A DNA stretch of 64,000 bases from Flavobacterium sp. (GCF_035195345.1 NZ_CP136574.1:744001-808000), one strand, 5' to 3'. Positions 25,537 to 38,340 are shown, counted from the stretch's first letter. Made by a program: numbers and translations. The notes: generated by a model from the letters alone, not told the origin.

Positions 25537-26577
25537 ATGGCAAAATTTAATCTTTTTCTTCACAAACTTATCCATTGGGAATACTGGCCATACCAAGTAG
25601 TATATTTTCCAGTTTATTTTCAATATTTGTTTTATGCCATAAGAACGCGTTCGTTTTTTTATTTTAATGCTTCAAATCCTTCTATAAAAAATGGCGGTTT
25701 CTTTATGGAATCAAAAAAAGAAATTTACGATTTAATTCCGCCCCAATATTATCCCAAAACCCTTTTAGCAAATCCATCAGAAAATTTCACCTCAATTATT
25801 GAGAAAATAAATGCCACTAACATAACCTATCCATTAATTGTAAAGCCCGATATTGGATTGAGAGGAACCGCTGTAAAAAAAATATACAGTACGTTTGAAT
25901 TAGAAAATTATATCAAAAAAGCAAAATTTAATATTTTGATTCAAGAACTAATTCCTTATGAAAATGAAATTGGTCTATTTTATGTTAAATTACCAAACAA
26001 AGAAGGAAAAATAACGGGAATAGTATCCAAAGAATTTTTGATTCTTACCGGAAATGGCAAAAATACCATACGTGAATTATTACATCAAGACAAGCGCTAT
26101 TTATTACAATTAGAATCGTTAGAAAAAGAATTTAAAGACAAAATAAATACTATATTAAAAGACGGAGAAACTATCAATTTGGTTCCGTATGGTAATCATT
26201 GCCGTGGTACAAAATTTGTAGATTCAAGCGATAAAATTTCACCTGAAATGACCGCTAGTTTTAATAAAATTTGCAGTCAAATTGATGGTTTTTATTTTGG
26301 TCGAATGGATATTATGTTTTCAAATTTCGATGATTTAGCACGAGGCGAAAATTTCCAAATTGTTGAAATAAATGGTGCAATTAGCGAACCAACTCACATG
26401 TATGACCCAAAACACAGTCTTTTGTTTGGTTGGAAAGAACTTACTCGACATTTTCATTACATGTATCTAATTAGTAAAAACAATCACAAAAATGGCGCAA
26501 AATACCTGACTTTCAAAGCGGGTGTTCAAGAATTTAAAAATCACCACAAACACTATGATGCCATTTTAGAGTTCTGA
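25537..26577 (+). CDS. ATP-grasp enzyme, D-Ala-D-Ala ligase-like
   Basis: 346 residues. The ATP-grasp core is visible: YPLIVKPDIGLRGTAVKKI (ATP-binding Lys and glycine-rich loop), ILIQELIPYENEIGLFYVK, FGRMDIMF, and QIVEINGAISEPTHMYD with the metal-binding Glu-x-Asn. Such enzymes join a carboxylate to an amine through an acyl-phosphate. Databases often call this type D-alanine-D-alanine ligase, but the N-terminal 60 residues differ and no cell-wall genes adjoin, so the substrate is unknown. It ends the run that begins at msrB. Confidence 0.72.
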   Translation: MAKFNLFLHKLIHWEYWPYQVVYFPVYFQYLFYAIRTRSFFYFNASNPSIKNGGFFMESKKEIYDLIPPQYYPKTLLANPSENFTSIIEKINATNITYPLIVKPDIGLRGTAVKKIYSTFELENYIKKAKFNILIQELIPYENEIGLFYVKLPNKEGKITGIVSKEFLILTGNGKNTIRELLHQDKRYLLQLESLEKEFKDKINTILKDGETINLVPYGNHCRGTKFVDSSDKISPEMTASFNKICSQIDGFYFGRMDIMFSNFDDLARGENFQIVEINGAISEPTHMYDPKHSLLFGWKELTRHFHYMYLISKNNHKNGAKYLTFKAGVQEFKNHHKHYDAILEF

Positions 26578-26666
26578 TTTTTTATAATGTTAAAAAAGGA
26601 TCATTTTTAAGAAAATCAGCACAAAAAATCGAAATAAAATTTATATTTGATAAAATTTCTTTCTCC

Positions 26667-29600
26667 ATGAAAAACCTATTCTTAACATTATTAATCATTG
26701 GGGTTGCCAATGTTTTTTCTCAAACCAAAAAAGACTATTCATTTGTTTATTTAACGGATTCAATTATCAGTACTGCATATAAACATTATGAAAAAGGGCA
26801 ATATAACGATGCCGTCACAGAATTCAAAAAAATCGCCAAGTCAGATCCAAAATATCTTGCTGCACAATATGAAATTGCTTTGTCTTTATTTGCAGATGGT
26901 AAGAAAGAAGAACTGCTTAATCATTTAGAAACGCTTTATAAAGAAGGAAAAATGAAAGAATATCCTTCTTTATACACCCTTTTTGGAACCTATTATAGCG
27001 ACGAAAAAGAGTACAACAAAGCTGAAAAAATTTTTAACGAAGGAGCGGAATATTTAAGTAATTCTTCTAATTTCTTATACAATCAAGCTATTTTATACTT
27101 AAGAAAAGAAGAACTTCAAAAAAGTGCTGATTTATTAAAAAAAGCAGTTACAATGAATCCTAATTTATCGTCTGGACATTATTTTTTAGGAGCTATTGCG
27201 ATTGAAAACGGAAACATTGTTGAAGGAAGTTTGGCTTTGTTAAGTTATTTAGCAATTTCTCCCGATGGAAAATATGCCAATGAAGCGGTTTTAAAATTGA
27301 ATAGTAAATTTGGTGAGAACTTCCTTACCAAAGGAAAAGTAGTTTTTTCTAACAGTGGAGATAATTTTGAAGAATTAGAAACCATTTTAAGAAATCAGCT
27401 TCCATTACGAAAAGCATACAAACTAAAAACTGAAATTGACGATATTATTATGCGTCAAATGCAAGCGGTAATGGAATATAGTTTAGATCATAAAATGGGA
27501 AATGGTTTCTTTGAAACTACTTATATGCCATGGGTTAAAGATTTGGTTTCAAAAAATCAATTTGAAGGTTTTAGCTATTACATGCTACATGGATTAGAAG
27601 AAAATTTAGGAAAAGAACTTACAAAACATAAAAAACTGATTACAACTTTCTACGAGAAATATTATATGGTAGATTTTTGGAATCATTTTGCTAAAAGAAA
27701 TTTAGATCATTTTGGAACCAAACAAGATGTAGTGATTTACTTAAATGATGGAAGACCATTTATTATGGGGCCAGTAGTAAACAATAAAAAAGAAGGAAAA
27801 TTTAAACTTTTAGGCGAAAACGGAAATGTTGAAGGTGAATTGTTCCTAAAAAATGACGAATTAGAAGGCGTACAAAAATATTTTGACGATAAGGGAAACC
27901 TTGAAATGGAGAAAACGTTTAGTGCGGGAAAATTACATGGAGAAAAAAAAGAATATTATTCCAATGGAAACATCAGTGTAATTGAAAATTATAAAGATGA
28001 TGTATTACATGGAGTAAGTTCAACATTTCATTTAAATGGCGGTAAAAATTGCGAACTTAATTTCACAAATGGTGAAAGAGACGGAGCTTTAACTTGTTAT
28101 TATCCTAATGGAACTAAAAGCAGCTTAATTACCTATTCCAACGGAAAATTAAATGGTCCTTACACATTATACAATGAACTTGGCGATATTACTGTGGAAA
28201 CAACCTACAAAAACGATGAAATCGATGGTAAATACATGCAGTATTTTGATGGAAAAATAATTAAAGCTGAAGGGAATTATAGCAATGGAAAAAATCAAGG
28301 GAGTTATAAAAAATACTATGCTAATAATAAATTAGAATTTGAAAGTTTTTATACCAATGGAAAAATCACCAAAACCATAAACTATTTCTTCAACGGTTTA
28401 CAATCTTCTGAACTTATTTTTAACGATAAAGAAGAATTAGAATCATACAGTTATTTCGATCCTAAAGGACAAAAATATTTTGAAGAAAAATACAAAAGTG
28501 GTGAGTTAAAATCTGGATTACAATATTTAAATTCAAATCCAAAACCTATTGAAATTAACCTAACTAAAAAAGCATTCCAAGTTTCTAGTTTAAACAACAA
28601 CAAACAAATTACTGGATTTTTCGAAAAAGGTAAAAAAACAGGCGAATGGAATTATTACTTTACGAATGGTAATTTAAAAATTAAAGAAAATTATGCTAAT
28701 GGAATGCAAACAGGCATGAGCCATTCTTATAACAATAGAGGACAATTAGCCACCGTTTCACATTATGAAAATGATGCCTTAAATGGTGTTTTTGAAATAT
28801 ATGATAATGGTGTATTAAGTGAAGTTTCCTATTATTCAAATGGTACACAAAACGGACCTTACACTTCATATTATGCAGATGGAACTCTAAAAACAGAGGG
28901 ATTTCTTTTAGATGGTGAAGTTAATTACACTAAAACAAATTACAGACAATCTGGAAAACTTTCTCAAATTTCTAAATATTTGGATGGAGAAATTATTTCA
29001 ACCGAAAGTTATGACAATAATGGGAAAAAAGAATTTGAGTTAGATTACAAAAACAAATCTGGTAAAGTCAATTTAAGCTTAAATAACGGAGCTACAACTC
29101 AAGAATTTGAAATGATAAATGGAAATTACAATGGTAAATTCACATCAAAAGATAAGTTAGACACCAAGATTTCTGAATACAATTACATCAACGGAAAACT
29201 TCACAACAACTACAAATATTACGGTCCGTATGGCACTTTAATGTTTGAAAGAAATTACTATTGCGGTTTAATAAATGGAACCGATGTTCAATATGATTTA
29301 GTTGGTAATTTAAGAATTACAAGTGAATATACCTTTGGGAACGACAATGGAAAAACAATTCGTTACTACCACAATAAATCTAAAATGTTTGAATACAACG
29401 AATTAGATGGCTTGACTGATGGAGAATACATCTATTACAACCAAAAAGGAGAACCTATTTTAAAAGTTGATTATGAAAGTAATGCGGTAGTAAGTTATTC
29501 AACTTTAAATAAAACAGGTGGATTTTCGGAAAAAATCAAAACACCTACTGAAAGTGCAGAAATTACATCGATGTATCCAAATGGAAAAGTGGCTATAAAA

Positions 29601-29927
29601 GTGAACTATGTTAAAGGAAATATCGATGGCAAACTAATCATAAACAATATTGAGGGAAGAGTAGAATATGAAGCTAATTATAAAAATGGCTTATTCGAAG
29701 GAGAGCGCACCGAATACTATTCGAATGGAAAAGTATACAAAAAAGAAAATTTGAAAAACGGAGATTTTGAAGGCGTTCATACATATTTCAAAGAAGACGG
29801 AAAACCATGGTTAACTGCAAATTATAAAAATGATGAGTTACATGGCGATTTATTAATATACACAAATGGTGTTTTATCATTAACTAAAAAATTCGATTCA
29901 GATGAATTGGTTGAAATCATTAAATAA
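26667..29927 (+). CDS. Large secreted TPR and MORN/YwqK-like repeat protein
   Basis: 1086 residues: signal peptide MKNLFLTLLIIGVANVFSQ, a TPR part (about 35-210), a helical linker, then from about residue 355 a long series of repeats of 22-24 residues with the pattern YYSNGNI-x-x-E-x-x-Y-K-D-x-x-x-HG. These repeats are the YwqK/MORN type, which form extended beta structures. A TATATTTG -7 box is at 26642-26649, 17 bp before the ATG. The last 26 bp overlap the next gene. The YwqK name (antitoxin) of such repeats says little here; an outer-surface or periplasmic scaffold is the plausible inference. Confidence 0.82.
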   Translation: MKNLFLTLLIIGVANVFSQTKKDYSFVYLTDSIISTAYKHYEKGQYNDAVTEFKKIAKSDPKYLAAQYEIALSLFADGKKEELLNHLETLYKEGKMKEYPSLYTLFGTYYSDEKEYNKAEKIFNEGAEYLSNSSNFLYNQAILYLRKEELQKSADLLKKAVTMNPNLSSGHYFLGAIAIENGNIVEGSLALLSYLAISPDGKYANEAVLKLNSKFGENFLTKGKVVFSNSGDNFEELETILRNQLPLRKAYKLKTEIDDIIMRQMQAVMEYSLDHKMGNGFFETTYMPWVKDLVSKNQFEGFSYYMLHGLEENLGKELTKHKKLITTFYEKYYMVDFWNHFAKRNLDHFGTKQDVVIYLNDGRPFIMGPVVNNKKEGKFKLLGENGNVEGELFLKNDELEGVQKYFDDKGNLEMEKTFSAGKLHGEKKEYYSNGNISVIENYKDDVLHGVSSTFHLNGGKNCELNFTNGERDGALTCYYPNGTKSSLITYSNGKLNGPYTLYNELGDITVETTYKNDEIDGKYMQYFDGKIIKAEGNYSNGKNQGSYKKYYANNKLEFESFYTNGKITKTINYFFNGLQSSELIFNDKEELESYSYFDPKGQKYFEEKYKSGELKSGLQYLNSNPKPIEINLTKKAFQVSSLNNNKQITGFFEKGKKTGEWNYYFTNGNLKIKENYANGMQTGMSHSYNNRGQLATVSHYENDALNGVFEIYDNGVLSEVSYYSNGTQNGPYTSYYADGTLKTEGFLLDGEVNYTKTNYRQSGKLSQISKYLDGEIISTESYDNNGKKEFELDYKNKSGKVNLSLNNGATTQEFEMINGNYNGKFTSKDKLDTKISEYNYINGKLHNNYKYYGPYGTLMFERNYYCGLINGTDVQYDLVGNLRITSEYTFGNDNGKTIRYYHNKSKMFEYNELDGLTDGEYIYYNQKGEPILKVDYESNAVVSYSTLNKTGGFSEKIKTPTESAEITSMYPNGKVAIKVNYVKGNIDGKLIINNIEGRVEYEANYKNGLFEGERTEYYSNGKVYKKENLKNGDFEGVHTYFKEDGKPWLTANYKNDELHGDLLIYTNGVLSLTKKFDSDELVEIIK

Positions 29928-31836
29928 AAAAACGTTTATAGGTTTGTTTATTGGATTGACTTCGATAAGCATTCAAGCGCAAAATACTTTTCAGGATTAT
30001 AAAAAAGAATATCCCGATTTTAACGAACTCGTATTATTAGACTATCAAGGCTACGATATTTCAATTGAGAATAAAAAACTGAAAATTATTCAAAACACTT
30101 CTTTTGAATCAATGATTCTTTCAGAAAACGGAATTCACAACAACCAAGAATCTTTTACCTATTCTGAATTAGTAAAATTGTTAGAATACGAAGCTTTCTC
30201 GGTTGTAAATACTAATGGCAAAGAGAAAAAAATTAAAGTCACACAAACCACTGAAAAAAACTCAAGTAGTAGTTCTGTTTTTTTTGACGACATAAAAGAA
30301 CGACAACTTGTTTTTCCAAATTTAGAAACTGGAGCTAAAAAAGTATACCATTACAAGCGCGAATTTATAGATCCTTTTCTACTTCACAAATACATGTTTA
30401 TTGGAGGTTTCCCAATTAAAAATGCAACATTTGAAGTAAAAACCGATAAAAATGTAAACATTGGATACAAAATTTTTAACGATCCAAACAATACCATTCA
30501 ATTTAAAAAAACCGAAGTAAAAGGTAAAATTGTGTACACTTGGACATTGAGAGATGTTAAAGCTTTTAAATTTGAATCAAATGGTCCTGGAATTTTATAC
30601 TCGGCACCTCATATTGATATTTACGTAAAAGACTATACAATAAACGATAAAAAAACAGTGGTTTTAGATGATGTTTCATTACTTTATAAATACTATCAAG
30701 GCTTTGTAAACAATTTAAATAAAAAAGAATGCCTCGATTTAAAAAAAATTACAGAGGAAATCACAAAAGATAAAACATCCGACGAAGAAAAAATAAAAAG
30801 TATTTTTTATTGGGTAAAAGACAATATTAAATATGTTGCTTTTGAAAATGGTTATGAAGGTTTTATTCCACGAGAAGCCAATTTAGTCTTTGAAAGAAAA
30901 TTTGGCGATTGTAAAGACATGGCCAATATTATTGTATCAATGGCTTCATATGCCAATGTTAAAGATGTAAATTTATGTTGGATTGGAACAAGAGAAATAC
31001 CTTATTCTTATTCAGAATTAGCTACGCCAGCTGTTGACAATCATATGATTGCTGCTTATAAAAAGGGTGACGAATACATTTTTTTAGATGCAACCGATAG
31101 AGAAACACGTTATGGCTTACCAACTTCTTTTATTCAAGGAAAAGAAGCATTAATTAACAACGGAACTGAATTTAAAATCGTAAAAGTTCCAGTAGTTGAA
31201 GCTAAAAAAAATCAAGTTGATGACCTTGTAAAAGTTCAAATTAAAGAAGGCAAGTTAATTGGAAATGGAAGAATGGTTTTCAATGGCTTTAACCGAAGTA
31301 TGACCTTAATGCAAATTGGTGACGCTTCAGGAAAAACCCGTTTTGAAATGATCAAAAGTCTAGTTTTAAAAGGAAACAACAAATTTAATTTGAATACCTA
31401 TCAAGAAGAAAACATCAGCAATCGAGATTTACCATACAATGTAAACTATGATTTCGAATTGGATAATTACTTGATTAAAGTAGAAAAAGAATTATATATA
31501 AATCCTTATTTGCATAAAGTATTCGAAAAAAATCCAATTCAAAAAGACCGTGTAACTGGATATGATTTTGAAATTGTTTCGTTATTTAACTCAGAATATG
31601 AATTTGAAATTCCAGCCAACTACAAAGTAAAATACATTCCAAAAAACTTTACTTTAGATAACGAATTAGTTCAAGTTAACGCAGTATTTTCAGAAACAAA
31701 TAATAAAATAGTTGTAAAATACACTTTTGAAGTAAAAAAAATGGTGATAGAACCTAGCGACTTTCAATTGTGGGATGAAAGTGTAAAAAAAATGAAAAAC
31801 AATTATAGCGAAACTTTAATTCTAACCGAAAAATAA
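29902..31836 (+). CDS. DUF3857 protein with intact transglutaminase-like domain
   Basis: 644 residues, signal sequence near residues 8-27 (KKTFIGLFIGLTSISIQAQ), an N-terminal DUF3857 beta domain, and a transglutaminase-like core with a full catalytic triad: Cys337 in FGDCKD, His381 in VDNHMI and Asp396 in FLDATD. The C-terminal part is beta-rich. Such proteins are exported in Bacteroidota and may act as proteases or cross-linking enzymes, but the substrate is unknown. The start overlaps the MORN protein gene by 26 bp, and a paralogue follows after 9 bp, which supports one operon and a common complex. Confidence 0.85.
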   Translation: MNWLKSLNKKTFIGLFIGLTSISIQAQNTFQDYKKEYPDFNELVLLDYQGYDISIENKKLKIIQNTSFESMILSENGIHNNQESFTYSELVKLLEYEAFSVVNTNGKEKKIKVTQTTEKNSSSSSVFFDDIKERQLVFPNLETGAKKVYHYKREFIDPFLLHKYMFIGGFPIKNATFEVKTDKNVNIGYKIFNDPNNTIQFKKTEVKGKIVYTWTLRDVKAFKFESNGPGILYSAPHIDIYVKDYTINDKKTVVLDDVSLLYKYYQGFVNNLNKKECLDLKKITEEITKDKTSDEEKIKSIFYWVKDNIKYVAFENGYEGFIPREANLVFERKFGDCKDMANIIVSMASYANVKDVNLCWIGTREIPYSYSELATPAVDNHMIAAYKKGDEYIFLDATDRETRYGLPTSFIQGKEALINNGTEFKIVKVPVVEAKKNQVDDLVKVQIKEGKLIGNGRMVFNGFNRSMTLMQIGDASGKTRFEMIKSLVLKGNNKFNLNTYQEENISNRDLPYNVNYDFELDNYLIKVEKELYINPYLHKVFEKNPIQKDRVTGYDFEIVSLFNSEYEFEIPANYKVKYIPKNFTLDNELVQVNAVFSETNNKIVVKYTFEVKKMVIEPSDFQLWDESVKKMKNNYSETLILTEK

Positions 31837-31845
31837 CATATTCAA

Positions 31846-33813
31846 ATGAAAAAATTAATCGTTAAAAGCCTACTTTTTTTATTATTGTGCAACTTTAATT
31901 CAATAGTAGCACAAGAATACACCTTCAAAGATTATAAGTGGGAACAAAAGCCGCAAGCCTTTACTTTACCTGAACAATATAAAAATGAAAACCAATTAAT
32001 TGTAAGTAGAACCATCAAAATTGAAATTGTTTCCGATAAAAACGGTCCTAAACAATATTACTTACTACACGATAAAATATTTATCAATTCGGATGATGCC
32101 ATTGAAAAAAACAATAAAATATACTTACCCTTCAGTTCCAATGAAAACGTTGTTAAAAACGAAGCACGTGTTATTTTAAAAAGTGGCAAAATCATTACTT
32201 TGGATAAAAAAGACATCAAAGAAGAAGTAGATGAAGAACGAGGTGTAAAATATAACTATTATGCAATCAACGGATTAGAAAAAGGTGCTATTATAGAAAA
32301 AATATTTCTTTTAGAAGAATCTCCAGAACTTAATGGTAAAACATTTAGAATGCAAGACGATTTACCAATTCTAGATATTAGTTTCGAATTAATTCATCCA
32401 AATCACTTAGAATTTAAAACAAAAGGCTATAACAATCTAGCAGCCGCAGTAGTAGATGATAAAATTTACAAAGACAAAATTTCGATTTCGGTGAATGAGA
32501 AAAATGTACCTAAATTAGAAGACGATGAAAAATATTCTAACTGGAAAGCAAACATTAAATATTTCCGTTATAAGTTAGATGCAAACCTGTACAATGGATC
32601 AAAAAACCTATACAACTACAAAGAATTTGCTTCTAATGTGTACGAAAGATTCAATGTAGATTTAGACAAAAAAAGTCAAAAAGCCGTTGATGATTTTTGC
32701 AAAACCATTGTAACATCAAATAATTTACAAGAACAAATTTGGAACATTGAGAATAAGGTTAAAAAAACAATTCCTTATAACCGTTATTTTGATGCAAAAG
32801 AAAATTTAGCAGCCGTAATAAAAACAAAACAAGCCAATCAAACAGAAATCTTAGCCCTTTATTTGGTTATTTTCAAGTATTTCAAAATTGAAAACCAAAT
32901 TGTATTTGCTTCAAACCGTTATGATATTGCCTTTGATCCTGAATTTGAGAGTTATGAAAACTTAGATGAAATATTATTCTATTTTCCATCAATAAATAAA
33001 TTCATTACACCAACCGAAATTGAATATAGAATTCCTTTGATTCCAAACATATTAGCAAACAATTATGGGCTTTTCATTAAAGGAAAAGAATTTGCAGGGG
33101 TTAAAATGGGAATTGGAGAAATCAATTTTATTACCATTCCTGGAGTGGAAATAACACACGATGTAATGGATATAACTATCGATTTCACAAAAGATATTGA
33201 AAATCCAATCATTACAAACGAAATCTCATTTGGAGGATATGCAGCCATTAATTTTCAACCTATAAAAGATTTTGCACCAGCAGATCAATACAAGGAAATA
33301 TTAAAAAGTATTGCCGAAAACTATACCATTCAGGAAGAATACACTTCTTTAACGACTGAGAATGATGGAACAGAATTCATAGGCAAAAAACCATTCGTTT
33401 TAAAAGTAACATTTGAAGGTAAAGATTTAGTACAAAAAGCGGGAGAGAATTATTTATTTTCTGTTGGAAAAACAATTGGCTCACAAATGGAATTATACCA
33501 AGAAAACAAACGTATGATGCCTGTTGAAATTGATTATCCTCACTCCTATTTACGTAAGATAAAAATTATTTTACCTAAAGGAACAACAGTTAAAAACGTA
33601 GAGAAATTCAACATGAGCCACAAAACCGATATCAATGGCAAAACAGAAGCTACCTTTGTAAGTAGTTACAAGACACAGGGCGACGAAATTCTAATTGAGA
33701 ATACAGAATACTACAATATCATTAATTATCCTTTAGAACACTTCGATTCCTACAAAGCAGTCATCAACGCTGCCGCCGACTTCAACAAAATAGTCATTGT
33801 TCTAAATAAATAA
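31846..33813 (+). CDS. DUF3857 protein with degenerate transglutaminase-like region
   Basis: 655 residues with signal peptide (LLFLLLCNFNSIVAQ) and the same layout as the preceding protein. At the place of the catalytic G-D-C-K-D stretch it has KQANQTEILALY (about 328-339) with no Cys, and the expected His and Asp segments read NLDEILFYFP and FITPTEIEYR. So the triad is lost. A structural or regulatory partner of the intact paralogue is a reasonable inference. A terminator (33821-33845) closes the operon. Confidence 0.82.
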   Translation: MKKLIVKSLLFLLLCNFNSIVAQEYTFKDYKWEQKPQAFTLPEQYKNENQLIVSRTIKIEIVSDKNGPKQYYLLHDKIFINSDDAIEKNNKIYLPFSSNENVVKNEARVILKSGKIITLDKKDIKEEVDEERGVKYNYYAINGLEKGAIIEKIFLLEESPELNGKTFRMQDDLPILDISFELIHPNHLEFKTKGYNNLAAAVVDDKIYKDKISISVNEKNVPKLEDDEKYSNWKANIKYFRYKLDANLYNGSKNLYNYKEFASNVYERFNVDLDKKSQKAVDDFCKTIVTSNNLQEQIWNIENKVKKTIPYNRYFDAKENLAAVIKTKQANQTEILALYLVIFKYFKIENQIVFASNRYDIAFDPEFESYENLDEILFYFPSINKFITPTEIEYRIPLIPNILANNYGLFIKGKEFAGVKMGIGEINFITIPGVEITHDVMDITIDFTKDIENPIITNEISFGGYAAINFQPIKDFAPADQYKEILKSIAENYTIQEEYTSLTTENDGTEFIGKKPFVLKVTFEGKDLVQKAGENYLFSVGKTIGSQMELYQENKRMMPVEIDYPHSYLRKIKIILPKGTTVKNVEKFNMSHKTDINGKTEATFVSSYKTQGDEILIENTEYYNIINYPLEHFDSYKAVINAAADFNKIVIVLNK

Positions 33814-33820
33814 AAATTCC

Positions 33821-33845
33821 AATCCGACTTCACAAGGGTCGGATT
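33821..33845 (+). terminator. Terminator of the MORN-DUF3857 operon
   Basis: Stem AATCCGAC (33821-33828) / GTCGGATT (33838-33845) and a run of T. Confidence 0.85.
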
Positions 33846-33850
33846 TTTTT

Positions 33851-33956
33851 ATGGGCGTTCCCCAAGGGTCGGGCTATCCGCACTCGCTTTACTTAAAATC
33901 CTTAGGTATTTTAAGTAAGAGCTCAAACAAATGCTTTTATCCCTAACGCGGAAATA
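33851..33956. repeat. Dispersed repeat element with central hairpin
   Basis: The element begins GGGCGTTCCCCAAGGGTC, then GGGCTATCCGC, holds an inner stem-loop ACTTAAAAT / ATTTTAAGT (33891-33916) and ends ATCCCTAACGCGG. From general familiarity I recognise this order as an intergenic repeat common in flavobacterial genomes; a related element is at 41135-41228. Confidence 0.65.
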
Positions 33957-34043
33957 GTTTTCAGTTGAATTTAATTAGAAAATTATTTATAAATTGCAAT
34001 ATATTGTAATTACAATCAAAGATAAAACGATTTAGAAATAGTA

Positions 34044-34463
34044 ATGGAACAAAATGACAAAATTAATAGTAAAGAAAATTTTCACAACATATTACGGCTC
34101 TTATTTATAATACTTATAATTATAATTGGAACTTTTTTCTCAATAAGTAGAAGAAAAAATCTTAAAGAAAATCACGTAGTAGTTATTGGTGTCGCAATTA
34201 AAAATACTTATGGTACAGGAAATGATGGGGTTGAATACAAGTTTGATTATCAAGGAAAAACATATCAAGATTGGTGTTTTACAGATAATAGCTCAATTGA
34301 AGGAGAAAAATATTTTGTCTTGTGTAATACAGAAAATACTGATAGAAGTATATTGTTAGAAAAATGCCCTGTACCAGATACAATTGAAAAAGCATCCTTA
34401 AATGGATGGCAAAAAATACCAGTTAAAGATTATCAAAAATATGTTGATGAGTATTTTGAATAG
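34044..34463 (+). CDS. Small membrane protein of unknown function
   Basis: 139 residues with one strong hydrophobic segment (LRLLFIILIIIIGTFFSI, about 18-35) followed by RRK, so probably an N-in membrane anchor with a soluble domain outside. The soluble part (YGTGNDGVEYKFDYQGKTYQ, then CFTDNSSIEGEKYFVLCN) looks like a small beta domain with two Cys. No family recognised. It lies between a dispersed repeat and the end of the rRNA operon, in a patch of repeats, which suggests an accessory gene. Confidence 0.55.
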   Translation: MEQNDKINSKENFHNILRLLFIILIIIIGTFFSISRRKNLKENHVVVIGVAIKNTYGTGNDGVEYKFDYQGKTYQDWCFTDNSSIEGEKYFVLCNTENTDRSILLEKCPVPDTIEKASLNGWQKIPVKDYQKYVDEYFE

Positions 34464-34557
34464 AGTACATTTCTAACTAATTACAACAACCATTCAAAAA
34501 TCCTAAATTAAAATAGGATTAGTTAACTAGTTCGCAAAAAATTAAACGGCCCCCGTC

Positions 34558-34615
34558 GCTAACGCGAGCGTCCCGCTCGTGTCCACAAATTCACGAGCGG
34601 GACGCTCGCGTTAGC
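34558..34615. repeat. Perfect GC-rich 24-bp inverted repeat
   Basis: Arms 34558-34581 and 34592-34615 are exact reverse complements with a 10-nt AT-rich loop. Each arm also holds a mini-palindrome (CGAGCG-TCC-CGCTCG), so it can fold as one long hairpin or two small ones. The base composition is far from that of the AT-rich surroundings. Confidence 0.85.
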
Positions 34616-34634
34616 TTTCAGTAGTCTAAACAAC

Positions 34635-34658
34635 AAAACCACCCATATAGGTGGTTTT
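34635..34658. terminator. Hairpin terminator near rRNA operon end
   Basis: AAAACCACC / GGTGGTTTT, loop of 6. It can act in either direction. Confidence 0.65.
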
Positions 34659-34691
34659 ATTGTTTTGTAAGGACAATATCTTGAAAAGAAA

Positions 34692-34721
34692 AAAGCTCTA
34701 TCAAAAAATGATAGGCCTTTT
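34692..34721 (-). terminator. Hairpin after the last 5S-like unit
   Basis: Stem around CTATCA / TGATAG extended by AAAG / CTTT with small mismatches, followed on the minus strand by a T run. It ends the distal 5S-like copy. Confidence 0.6.
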
Positions 34722-34728
34722 CAAAAGA

Positions 34729-34820
34729 AAGCCGGCGACATACTCTCCCATCACGCCTAAGCGGATAGTACCATCTGAGCAATCGTACCGACACTTCGGG
34801 GATTAACTTCTCTGTTCGAT
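34729..34820 (-). pseudogene. Degenerate 5S rRNA copy, distal
   Basis: Read on the minus strand, the 3' half of 5S rRNA is retained (from CAGAGAAGTTAA to GTATGTCGCCGGC), with small insertions (AGCGG, GACACTTCGG on the plus strand). The 5' half is replaced by an AT-rich sequence, so the closing helix cannot form. It is 167 bp from the next copy. Confidence 0.75.
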
Positions 34821-34895
34821 AACTTTAATTCATTTTTCCTAAAAATGCTATATAACAAAAAACACATCATCGTTAGATGAAGGGTTTTCAAAAGA

Positions 34896-34985
34896 AAGGC
34901 GGCGACATACTCTCACATCACGCCTAGGCGGACAGTACCATCTGCGCAATCGTCCCGACACTTCGGGATTAACTTATCTGTTCGA
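34896..34985 (-). pseudogene. Degenerate 5S rRNA copy, proximal
   Basis: Same architecture as the distal copy: 3' half of 5S with insertions, 5' half missing. The insertion on the plus strand reads CCCGACACTTCGGG, a new small stem-loop absent from the true 5S gene, and GCCTAGGC makes another palindrome. Period to the true 5S is 166 bp. Confidence 0.75.
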
Positions 34986-35024
34986 TAATTTTAATTCATT
35001 TTTTCTAAAAATGCTATATAACAA

Positions 35025-35054
35025 AAAACCCCTCATCGATAGATGAAGGGTTTT
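35025..35054 (-). terminator. Terminator of the 5S gene / rRNA operon
   Basis: AAAACCCCTCATC / GATGAAGGGTTTT (one mismatch), loop GATA; on the minus strand it runs into TTTTTT. A degraded version stands between the two 5S-like copies (34861-34887). Confidence 0.8.
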
Positions 35055-35061
35055 CAAAAGA

Positions 35062-35168
<107 letters not shown>

Positions 35169-35181
35169 AAATTTTTGTTTA

Positions 35182-35244
35182 AGGTTTCAGGTTCGAAAGT
35201 TACAGGTTAAACAACTTGGAACTTTAAACTTGGAGCTTTAAACG
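35182..35244. repeat. 7-bp periodic array (locus 6) in the 23S-5S spacer
   Basis: First part AGGTTTC, AGGTTCG, AAAGTTAC, AGGTTAA; second part ACTTGGA, ACTTTAA, ACTTGGA, GCTTTAA (35214-35241). The array lies inside the rRNA operon between 23S and 5S. Confidence 0.7.
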
Positions 35245-35333
35245 CCACGCCATAGGCGAGCTAATATCTTAACATACTGAGATAAATAATTTAAAAGAAA
35301 GTTTTCTCCCGAGTCCGAAGACTCGGGAATTGT

Positions 35334-38212
<2,879 letters not shown>

Positions 38213-38340
38213 GCCGCCTAATTCTATAAATAAAACTAGGACTTTCTTTATAAAACCGTAACTTGTTACGATTCTACTGTACTTTCTACTTTTTAAAATA
38301 TTTTATCTCAATATGTCAATGAACTTGTGGCGTATCGCCA

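Noticed and set aside
26667..29927. Antitoxin role for the YwqK-like repeat protein.
   Set aside because: The repeats only share a motif with proteins named that way; this protein is exported, very large, and has no toxin partner.
34729..34985. Two further functional 5S rRNA genes.
   Set aside because: The 5' half and the closing helix are missing, so they cannot fold as 5S rRNA; listed as degenerate copies.
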